Shown here: piece by piece, positions 46,841 through 64,000 of the stretch | Layout: every line of letters starts with the position of its first letter | Numbering within the stretch: position 1 is the first letter of the stretch | Source: Maea johnstoni | Taxonomy: Eukaryota > Annelida > Polychaeta > Spionida > Magelonidae | Direction: 5' to 3' | NCBI GenBank assembly: GCA_963942565.1 | Contig: OZ012687.1 | Coordinates: forward strand, 8,904,376-8,968,375 | Length of the DNA stretch: 64,000 nt | Position numbers and translations under genes: made by a program | Notes under the pieces: generated by a model | What the model saw: only the letters and a program-made list of their open reading frames with translations | The model's database searches: none | What the model was told of the DNA's origin: nothing

Positions 46841-49480
46841 AAACCTGGTAATCTTTAATCATACTGTCTGTATGCTGGCAGAAACATTCAGACTATATAC
46901 ATATACACAAAAGCAAACCATGGATGCCATAGTTCTTAAACCATTGATGCCTGTGGCCCCCTACCGGCTAAGTCCTGCAAACTTGAAATGTCTCAAAAAT
47001 CAATTTTTCGAAAAGAGTTCAAAGATGAAAGTTGAAATCAGAACTCCGCCTACATTTCCCCTAAAAATATCTAAGTTCATCATTCAATTATTACCAGGTA
47101 AAGTTATAAATAATCTTTTAACAAGAGGTAGACATAAATGGGTTATCGAAATATGGCATTCTCATACAAACAGTCGGCGTGTGGTAAGTAGTCAAACAAT
47201 TAAACATATCCTGGTAGTTGTCTGATAGACATATAGCTGCAATTAATCTGAATCCGGGTATAAAATGATCCAGTTACCCATTTGATGAACAAAGATGTGT
47301 GCCTGCCCCAAATTACACATAAAGACACATGCCAAAATATGAAAATTAAATAAAATAACTGCAATGCATTTATGTCATTGCACGATTTTGTAATGAAAGT
47401 TAATCCTCATGTACCTTTAAGAATTGGAGTAGCATGTCTTGAATAAAATATGAATGCCAGTGGAGTATACAGTACAGGGCATTAGGTAACCATGGGGAAA
47501 AGCTTATGGATATGCTTATATTGGTCCTAACAGAATATTCCAAGGTTACCAGTATCGGGAACTCACAATTATACAGAAAAACAAAGGGAGCTTTCCAAAT
47601 GCTGGATACAAGATAAGCAAACAAAGATCAAATGATAAAAATCATATAATTCAAGAATATTTCATTTACCTAAAAAATTATGAAAAACTAAAAAAAAAAC
47701 TAATAGCACGCAATACTATCATTAACAAAAGTTGGACTGTAAATTCAGAAATGTTGAGATCTGTTGGGTGTTACTGCTCAATTTGATACAGTGCCCCTGT
47801 ATATTGAGTTCTGCATGTTCTGTATTAATGAAACCAGGGGTCACAATTAGTGATGGGCCGATGATAGACTAGTGTCCCAAATCAGTTGGTTTTGTTTGCT
47901 GAATCAGGAGCTTGAGATGTGAAATCACTATCAATTATACCAATTTCGTTGAACCAAACATCGTCATCATACCGATGAAAAACAACCTTCCTCATAGATC
48001 ACTATGTAGTGCAGAAGCTGCGCAGTATCCCTGGAGATGTCTCGCACCTTCATTAACCTTCCCTGATGCCTCATTTCTCCTCACTGAAGTAGACATGACA
48101 GTGCGGCAAAACACATACCTGTATTGTCAGGTGAGGCAATGGAGTTAATGTCAACAGTTCTTCAGTGCTGAGAACACACTAGAAAAACAACCCAAAATCA
48201 ACTCTCTACAATAATAGGTGAGTTTGGATCAAGTGAACAAACAAACAAAAAAGAGCAAGGATGCAAAAAAGCATCATGCATACCACATTCATATCCAAAA
48301 AGCTCCTAGATAAATGATAAGTGTTTCCCAGTTGAAGAACCCTTTTCTATAATAGTGGCACAATCTTGAGTAAGTATTTAGGTCATGGGACAAATAAAAC
48401 AATGTCACATTCATCATGCGCATGACATCCTTACAATTTAAACATACATACAATGACTATGAGTAACAAAACCATTCAAAGCTGAAGTTTGATAACTCTT
48501 TGTTTGTTGCTGATGTGAATATAAAATTGCCCAAAAGAAAAAAGGATTCCAACAAATGCACCCCTCTTTGTAAAGGTAAAAACAGGGTATCAATTTGGAT
48601 GAAATTTTGTTTTTAAATTATTCTCCCAGGTAACCGCTCCTAAAATATAGTTTTGTCCCAAGCACATACATGCCAGTCTTGATTGTTGACTCACAAAACT
48701 CAGTAACAAAGATGATGTTTACATTTGGTTATGCCCGATGCAGACCAAATTGCATCTAACTTTCGCAAACCAACCTTGCTGATCAGACTAACAAAATACC
48801 CCACAAATTTCATATGACATTTCTTGTTCAAATGACAGCATATTTACATGTTTTAAATGTTGAAGCTGTCCAACACCAAACAAACAAATGTCTTCTCTCA
48901 AGCACATGTATTTTATTTTAATAGGTATGAAGCAATGAATTGGTTACGGCTATAAAATTATCATTATAACTCTCAAGATACATTCCCAAACATGTGAGAA
49001 AATATGGTCTTCTCCCAACTTTATGTCTATATTCTAAAAGAAAACTAGACCCCAATCTACAGTACCAATAGTCTATAATAAATCCCTATTATCCCTCTGG
49101 TGATCCCCTAGTCTGTAAAAGACTCAGCAGATGGTTGCCAATGATATACATTATAATATGTAAATAAACACTCTCAAAAAATAAACCGAATAGGCCTCTT
49201 TCTTCCAAGAAGAAACCAACATGATCCCCCTGTCTTAAATATGTTACTATCCTGCAAGTTAAACAGATATTTCCCTTGACAATGTGTCGGTACAGTGAAA
49301 CCTCTCATTGTGAGCACCTCGGAGACATGGAGACATCCTAAAGTGAACGTTATTTGCCAGTACCATTTGTACTTTATACATTCAGAGAAGACCTCTGAGA
49401 TGTGAGCACCTTTGCCATTGTCCCAAGGTTTTCATATCTCTGAGATATTGCATCAACTATTGCTTAACTTTTAGTTAACC

Positions 49481-49695
49481 ATTTCATGCCTAGTTTCACT
49501 TGAACAGTGCGGTCTGGATCAACAATAATTTTAAGTTACCTAGTAATTAAGTATACACTCTGCAGTTGTTTGAAGAAGAAATGTATTTCATCCTGATTTA
49601 CATTTCTAAATCCATTAACCTCTCAAAATGATTTTGAGGGAAATTTGTGACTAAAATAGCCAGGATGTTTTGGCCACTACTGGCATGAGTGGATT
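49481..49695. repeat. Dispersed repeat family A copy
   Basis: It starts TTAACCATTTCATGCCTAG and ends ACTGGCATGAGTGGATTAA. The inverted termini are clear and the interior is diverged. Confidence 0.7.
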
Positions 49696-50681
49696 AAATA
49701 TACACATTGCCTATGACTGTCATAATTGACTTGGACATTCCATATGACAAATATACCGTAGGAATCCAGCCAAAAGTGTATACACCTTGACCTGAACGAG
49801 TTGTAGAGATTACAATTCATACAAAAGATTAGACAGTACCAAGTTATGTAACCAGCTCATCAGATTGAATCGGGTTCTGAACTTGGTGTGTTAAATGGCA
49901 AATTTCACCCATGAGATGAATCTATTATGCATTCAGCTTAACAGATTCAATGAGTAAGTATACTTTATAGTTGTTGTTATTTGGCAAAATGTCATATCTT
50001 TGAGGCTGGTTAGTAAAATTGGTGTCATGGATCATCAAAAATGATAAAAAGCCAGGAGCTTCCAACTTTGCAAAAGGTGTCCACTATTTCTCGATGATGA
50101 GACAACTCAGCGATGAAAAACTGCTATTGTCTGCAGATATCCAGGTTTAGAATAAGGAAGATGATTTTAACTCATAAATGTGTTTAAACTCCTTAGATGG
50201 ACACTCAAACATATGATATATGATGTGCAGCGTTACCCCCTCCCCTTAATCCTCTACCATTCAATTCCCGTCATTAAAAGATGAAAAAATGGCAAACGCA
50301 AGTGAGATTGTGGAAGTGTTTTGAAAATGAAGTCCCAGTGTATTAATGCAGTGAATATCATTGAATCACCCAAACCCTTTCATGCCAGCACCCATGTTCT
50401 GTGACTGAAAGAGGATTGCAATGTCCAATATGACCGCACTCAAGAGAAACAGTGGACCACAAAATGGGTGCCTTTAAATGATCAACCAAATCATCAAAAA
50501 TAAAATATACAAGAGCTCTTGCAGTCATCATTCAGACTGATCTAATTTGGTGTCTTGTCTCTTGCAGTACCTTGCATAGCTGGCCTGGGTTTGGGACTTT
50601 GGTGGAAGGAATTCTATTGAAGTTCAGTATCACAGAGTGTCCTGCAAGACCTAATATCTGAGCTGGAAGTTGTGCTTGCAT

Positions 50682-58488
<7,807 letters not shown>

Positions 58489-58498
58489 TGTATCGTTT

Positions 58499-58935
58499 CT
58501 GAAAAATAAAAATGAAATTATTATTTTATAAGGTGACACAAGAAAGCTGATGCAATCCCTAACAATGGCGACCAGACTCCAGAGTGATGTACACAAAACA
58601 TCTATAGATTTCTTTAGACTACCTCTCCATTATAAGTGAGTTTATCAAAACATAAAAGTAGCAACTGCCGCATTGCTAGGGTAGGCTTAGTATCCATGGC
58701 TCCTCTCCATTCTGCCTTGTCCTTCGATCTCCTGTACACTTTTTACATACTTCTATATTTCATCCTTGTCTTCGTAGCTGGTTATCAATATCAAGCTCCA
58801 GATCTTCGCATTCTCTCTGCATATATGCAGCCCAGGGTAGATTTAGGGGGACATTCCACTTCAATGGCTACTGCCTGCATGGTTTCCTCCCTACTTCTCT
58901 CTAAACCTTGCTGAGCTTAGTTAGGCATTGCTTAT
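58499..58935. other. DNA upstream of GMPPB coding exon 1
   Basis: The minus strand here carries a good polypyrimidine tract and AG directly before the GMPPB start exon, so it is intron in the 5' untranslated part. No upstream exon or promoter motif was recognised. Confidence 0.5.
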
Positions 58936-59008
58936 TTAACTCAAATACTCCTGTGCCATAAATGATTGCCCTTTTTTGTCATCTGACTCCTGAAAAAGCC
59001 TCCTGTAA

Positions 59009-59420
59009 TATAGTCTGTCTGACTCGAGTTTGGCAACTGCTTTTTCCGCTTTTTTGTGACAAAACTTTCGATTTTTCCATTAAAACTTGGCAAGCCTCTA
59101 TAAAGCACTACTACGTGTAAGTATAAGCTTACTTTTTGTCTCAACTCCGCAAAATGTTGATTCTGCTCATTAGGTCCCATTGTGCCCATTGCCAACAATA
59201 CAATCTCGCATTCATGTTTGTGTTGTTGGCAATTGTTGGCAATGGGCAAATTTTACAATGGGACCTAATGAGCAAAATCAACATTTTGCGGAGTTGAGAC
59301 TAAACTTATGTCTATCCATATGCGTATTAGTGCTCTGAAGAGGTTTGGATGGCAATCTTGAAAGTTTTGTCACAAAAAAATGGAAAAAGCAGTTGCCAAA
59401 CTCGAGGCAGACAGACTATA
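59009..59420. mobile_element. Fold-back MITE, 412 bp
   Basis: TATAGTCTGTCTGACTCGAG at the left end is inverted at the right end (CTCGAGGCAGACAGACTATA). Long inner arms also match: TTTGGCAACTGCTTTTTCC, CAACTCCGCAAAATGTTGAT and GCTCATTAGGTCCCATTGT. It is nearly all arm, with a short centre near 59205-59230. TA target likely. No coding capacity. Confidence 0.92.
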
Positions 59421-59797
59421 GAGAAGAGTATACCCAGGTATAGCTCTAGTTAAACCTTATATATTTCATCATCTTTAAAAAGTAATACCTGCCCTAAATT
59501 CCAATTTACATCATTTCTACTTTTCTGTCCTATTTTGCTCTTGTCTGGGTTAAATTCCATTTTCCACTTTCTTCCACATCTACCAGTGATATTGAACAGC
59601 TCCTCTCAAGTTTATCTTGTCTGATATCTATATTCCTTTCACTATCTTCTAGTTGTAAACAATCTAAACATACTGGTTTCTTTCTTCTGTTTTCACCGAA
59701 CACCTTCCAGAAACGTTGAACCTCCTCAATCCCCTCTATTCATTCCTCACACTATTTGAAGTTCTTTCCGTTTCATCTCCTGTATCTTTAAGAAAGT

Positions 59798-59866
59798 GGC
59801 TGCATAGCCGGCTGGCCGGCTATGCCGCCCCATGGGCTGCGTAGCCGGCCAGCCGGCTATGCAGCC
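59798..59866. other. GC-rich near-perfect 69-nt inverted repeat
   Basis: GGCTGCATAGCCGGCTGGCC pairs with GGCCAGCCGGCTATGCAGCC around a CCATGG centre. The inner part is also self-complementary (GCCGGCTGGCCGGC). A further GGCTGCATAGCCGG follows at 59881. Base composition contrasts sharply with the AT-rich surroundings. Confidence 0.9.
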
Positions 59867-60190
59867 TATCCTTCAGCATTTGGCTGCATAGCCGGAATAT
59901 TATCAATGTGTATACTGTATAGTACCTAATAGGTTATAGAAAAGTAATAGGTTATAGACCGAATTTCAAAGTCCACTCTATTCCATAACTTGAGTGAAGC
60001 CAAGTCCAAGACCAAGTTGAAGTTAAGGCTTACCTTGGTGACAACAAACTGAACTTGATAAATAAACATTTTTTTATGAAAATGAAACTAAGAGCCATTG
60101 ATATATGAACACATACTTTACAATGGTCTATCAAACCCATCAATCAATACACTAGATACACTACTCAACGTTAAATGTCATCAGATTTAC

Positions 60191-60259
60191 CTTGAAGCCT
60201 TGAGTTAGGAATAAGAGCAAACAGTATCCTGCCACGAAACAACCTAGGATGCGTTTCAT
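60191..60259 (-). CDS. Candidate first exon encoding a signal peptide
   Basis: On the minus strand, ATG at 60259 opens 23 codons reading MKRILGCFVAGYCLLLFLTQ then GFK, followed by a donor-like AAG|GTAAAT. It has a basic N-terminus, a hydrophobic core and a polar end, which is signal-peptide shape. A TATATG-like word lies about 45 bp upstream. I found no partner exon with confidence; a 15-nt microexon near 60033-60047 is possible. It would not be in frame with GMPPB exon 1. It could be chance. Confidence 0.3.
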
Positions 60260-60797
60260 TTAGATATCCGGCTAATTCGGCACACTTTCATCTGTGCACA
60301 TATAATGTATTGAGTGCGGCATTTAGGACATTTGAAATATTTTTGGCCGAAAGTACTCTCTATCAAACACAAAATGGTGCAGTTGATTCAAATATGCATA
60401 ATTGTAGTGAAAATTTTAAAATAATTACGACCGGTGCAGTACACCGGTGTAGCGGCCTGATGACAGGTCAAAGGTCAATTTGGGAGACCGATTGCACTTC
60501 TGCAAGTGATACCGGTGTCCTACGAATCTGCCACTCCCCCCTCCCCCACTCTTCTGAGATAATTTTAACGCACAAACAGTTAAGCTAACTGCAAATGCAT
60601 ATCACAATGTTGATTTCCTCCGCCTAAATTTAAAAAAGAGAATATGGGCAAATGTATTTTTCTATCTTTATCTAATTACTTATTTTATGATTGAATTTAA
60701 TTGAGGAAAAAGTAGTTCAATAATATTGAACCTTACTCTATGCAACGATATCTTATTGTGAATGTTCTATGTTGCACATGTGAGGTTCAATGCCATC

Positions 60798-61340
60798 CTC
60801 TAATTTTATGTTAGCAGACGGGGTTTAGCATAAAATCCATAAACGGAACCAATGCTAGGCTTCTTGTTCCTAAAAGTGTCATTAACTACCATGTTATTTG
60901 CCTTCTTCCAGCAAATATTCTGGATATTTCGTAATAGAAACAATATATACTATTTAGGTTAATAACATACTTGTTGCATTTGCGCTAATCCAAATTCCGT
61001 TCTGTAAATGATTCGGGCTTTTACAAAACTAATATGGCGGACATTTACCAACTTGTCCGACTCGTTTGCTGGCTGGAGCAGAAAAAAGTGATACAGTCCA
61101 ATTAAACGGCGCTGACTTTTATGTGTGACGGCAATACACATAACTAGCCGTCGGTGATTGAAAAGAGGAAAAGTACGTTTCGCAGCTGTTTGTATGTGCC
61201 CAGATTATAGCAAAATGCTTCCGCCCGAAATCTCGGCGGAAGACTGCTAATATAGTTTTTAAGAGATGGGACTAAACTCTACCGTCCATGTGATATCAGA
61301 AATGGGAAATCCGAAAATATGTAGAGTTTATGTCTGAACT
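60798..61340 (+). repeat. Dispersed repeat R, copy 2
   Basis: Uninterrupted relative of the repeat at 2643-3671, in the same orientation. It shares GCAGACGGGGTTTAGCATAA, TCTGGATATTTCGTA-like words and CAATTAAACGGCGCTGAC. It differs by a 9-bp duplication near its start and a small CTTCCGCCC/GGCGGAAG hairpin near its end. A SINE follows directly. Confidence 0.85.
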
Positions 61341-61665
61341 AGGGAAAAAGTAGCTCAGTTGGTAAGGGGTCGGACTAGTAATCACCAATCAGAGGGTTGC
61401 TGGTTCAATTCTCGGCCGGGGCACTTTGGTCTGTCCTTGGGCAAGACAGTCTAATCCATATTGCTTCAGTCTACCCAGCTGCATAATGGGTACATCGCGT
61501 AATTAGCGCAGTGCTTAGAGCGTGTGCGCTATATGCTGCCAGTTGCTCTGGAATATCCCCGGGGGATTGACGTGGTGTCCATGTGTACAGTGCCTGCTAG
61601 GGAGGAAGGTCGTGTGAGCGCTTCGGTGGATACAAGACTATAAACCAAATACCTTTACCTTTATT
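61341..61665 (+). mobile_element. tRNA-derived SINE
   Basis: A box TAGCTCAGTTGG (61351) and B box GGTTCAATTCT (61402) head the element. A conserved body follows: CCTTGGGCAAGACAGTCTAA, then TACCCAGCTGCATAATGGGT. The tail is ACCTTTACCTTTATT. The body words resemble the central domain shared by some lancelet, mollusc and other invertebrate SINEs (from memory). The orientation is given by the pol III boxes. Confidence 0.85.
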
Positions 61666-64000
61666 AACTTTTTGAAACGGTCATGGCAAACCATATTATT
61701 TTAAACTTTTTGAGGAAAATATATCCCCAGGGTTGAAGGGAGCAGATTTATTTTCAGCGTACTGGAGATTTTCCTAGGAAATCCGCCAAAATGCCTGAGG
61801 GCGACGAGTTGTCTGGGGGGGAGGGGATTTTTTTTATGTAAGTCCTCCCGAGTGAGTTACCCCGCGGGACAAATGCAGTATATAGCGGGTCGCAATCGTC
61901 AACCAGCGTACATCTAGTCGTCATATATTGGCATATAATTTTATGCAAGAATAGGAAGGGGAGAAGCAAGGAAATAAGCTTGCATATAAAAGCGCTAGTC
62001 AAAAAGGTTATATTTCTGATGTTTTATAAAGATTTATCTCAACAACACTAGTTATGATTGATAAGTCCTATAAACCCACATTCTGACATTCATTTGGCGC
62101 ACCAAATTTATAAATGTGTAGGGGCCTTTAAGATACGAGAATAGAAGTGGTCTAAAGGCGAAATCCTAAAAATATAATAAAGATGAATAGTGATTGATAA
62201 TGGATTTTAACAAATATGTTTAAAAGTTCGATAAAAACCAAATGGACATTATGAAGATGATTTACATGTGTTTTCACTTTTGGTTCTTTATATAAAAAGG
62301 CTAGCGGCTGACTCAAAGGATATGAACGTAAAAGTGAGCCATAGGTAAATGGCCAAACCACACAAGTTGAGACTAAAAACCCAACAGCTACATATATAAC
62401 GTGGATATATACCAGTTTACTTGGGTCATTATGATAAATGCAGTTTAATGGACCAGTGAACCACTCTATCTATGTGCGTGTTGGAATGACCTTAGAAAAG
62501 TGGCATCAGCATAGATTTATGATTTGAAAGCTTAATCATGGTATTTTAATGTATTTTCAAAATAAGAGACCACATTGAAGTTATCTTAAGCGTGCTAAAA
62601 TGCTTTGTTACTTCATGGCTGATTTTAAAAATATAATTTAGAAATATATTTGAATTTCAATTTAAGGTATTGTCATCTTTTTCATATTCATGTTATTCCG
62701 TGTCTAGTCAGTAGTATTTGGTGGAGAAACCCAGAGTATTAGGCGAAAACTAACTCTTGAACCCAAGACACTGTCATTCCAAGGTAGTGGTGAGTGGCAG
62801 CGAGCGGTTAGTGACAGCAACGCCTTAGACTACTCGTCCGCCAGAGAAGGCCCATTTTTTTTTACTAAAATACACGAGGTACGGTATGCATATTAAGCGC
62901 GCTTATTCCATATGGCGTTAACAAGAGTTTTTAGGGTAGCATGAGTCACATTTTGAATAATACCCTGAGTAGCTGGATACTTACAGAAGTGAATATCTTA
63001 ATCTGAATGAAGAATAAAGTGCACATTTGTAAAACACACAGCTCGACGCAATGTTCATCCCCTAGGCGTGCCTCGCCGCAAAAAGTGAAACGGTGGCTAG
63101 TGTAGTTATCTGAACCTCTGAGAAGCAAGTTCTTGTCATTAGCAAAAGTGGACAGCGATGCCACAAAGTTAACGACATGTAAAGGCGTATTGATAGAATT
63201 ACTATTGTTTATTTATTTGAAAAGGCATTAGGTTGATAGATCAAAAACAAATTTTCAGGTATTTTGGCACTCCTGATTGGGTTCTAACGACACTCGGGTG
63301 ATGTAGAGCAGTTTGGAAACAGTTAGACAACAGGCGCCTTATTTGATTTGGATATTTATCGGCTCGCATGGCGAAGGTAGGTCATAATCAGTTTAGATAT
63401 CATGCGTATGTTAATATGTGGGGTCATTGAAAAAAGTGGACTAGTAGTACTTAACAAGGATTTACTCTGGTTGTCAGTCACAAAAATGACAAGACTAAAC
63501 TCAAAACGCTAGGAACGATCGCAAATAGAGTTACGGGATTTCATCAATGTAGTTCTCTTTTCACACAACTTTGTAGTAAACAAGTCGCGATGGCCTCATT
63601 GATAGCGCACCAATACCAGACCAGATGACGCAGGATCGATTCCATCAACCCGCAAGTTATGATACTTTTTTCCACCTGCCCAATGCTTCGTGTGGCACTT
63701 AGAAATATTTTCTACTCAACAGTTGCTTTATTTCTGTTATTTTCTTCTTTTACTTTACTTTACTAAAATGAATTGTTGGTCAAAACCGCTGATCCCAGAA
63801 AGGACGTTTGCCTGAATTGCCGTTCGCTATAAGGGCATTAATGTTGGGCCTTGACTAAAAATGATCTTTTATCTTTGATTTATGATAAACATTTCCACAG
63901 TATTGAAGTATAGAATTTCTTCAAGAAAATATATGGTTTAATGGATGTAAGTAATGCCTAGTATACTTCATATAGAAATTGAGATCTGAGAAATTTTATG
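61666..64000. other. Right-edge DNA with no recognisable gene
   Basis: No exon-like stretch with consistent splice signals was found. A weak tRNA-like fragment (GATGGCCTCATTGATAGCGC and GGATCGATTCC) is at about 63586-63650. The rest is AT-rich and unassigned. Confidence 0.55.

Larger units (their letters stand above)
42801..50681. other. Convergent intergenic region between RNF123 and GMPPB
   Basis: I see no exon here. It contains family A copies (about 43290-43450, 46935-47150, 49481-49695), family B copies (45683-45893, 46636-46840), a three-copy 71-bp tandem repeat (44009-44200), a TA-flanked MITE (45261-45484) and a short (CA)n at 46564-46587. A gene seen at this locus in vertebrates, AMIGO3, has no visible counterpart. 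Confidence 0.6.

Noticed and set aside
46872-47225. A 117-residue + strand frame
   Set aside because: It runs through a family A repeat copy and has no recognisable protein features.

Overview
The window is nuclear DNA from an animal, most likely an invertebrate. It is AT-rich, and its genes are broken into many short exons with GT-AG introns. It is full of microsatellites, short inverted-repeat DNA transposons and tRNA-derived SINEs. Sequence alone does not fix the phylum; a lancelet, hemichordate, mollusc, annelid or brachiopod would all fit.

Two protein-coding genes are clear and face each other tail to tail. The first, on the + strand from about 6.1 to 41.6 kb, is RNF123 (KPC1), the RING/SPRY E3 ubiquitin ligase. 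I resolved 34 coding exons whose splice phases agree from end to end, giving about 1,248 codons against 1,314 residues in human. Only the extreme N-terminus is uncertain. The second, on the - strand from about 58.5 to 50.7 kb, is GMPPB, mannose-1-phosphate guanylyltransferase beta. Its eight coding exons give exactly 360 residues, the human length. From memory, human RNF123 and GMPPB are also convergent neighbours on 3p21.31, so this looks like ancient microsynteny. The two products are not known to work together.

Layout. 1-6 kb: upstream DNA with nested repeats, including a TTAA-flanked element (1755-5200) and a fold-back repeat (5208-5850). 6-41.6 kb: RNF123. Its introns hold a 28-copy, 121-bp tandem array grown from the 3' half of a coding exon plus its splice donor (19.66-22.98 kb). 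They also hold a 2.0-kb hAT-type element, a 6.2-kb giant palindrome whose arms are tandem arrays (32.1-38.3 kb), and two U12-type introns. 41.6-50.7 kb: 3' untranslated and intergenic DNA with two dispersed repeat families and a TA-flanked MITE. 50.7-58.5 kb: GMPPB. 58.5-64 kb: a 412-bp fold-back element, a GC-rich 69-nt hairpin, a candidate signal-peptide exon, a second copy of a repeat seen near the left edge, and a SINE.

The most unusual theme is repeated local tandem duplication across exon/intron junctions. It is seen at three donors in RNF123 and one in GMPPB, plus one acceptor in RNF123. At RNF123 exon 17 it has grown into an array in which each unit carries an in-frame 84-nt exon-like segment, a donor, a branch-point-like motif and an AG.
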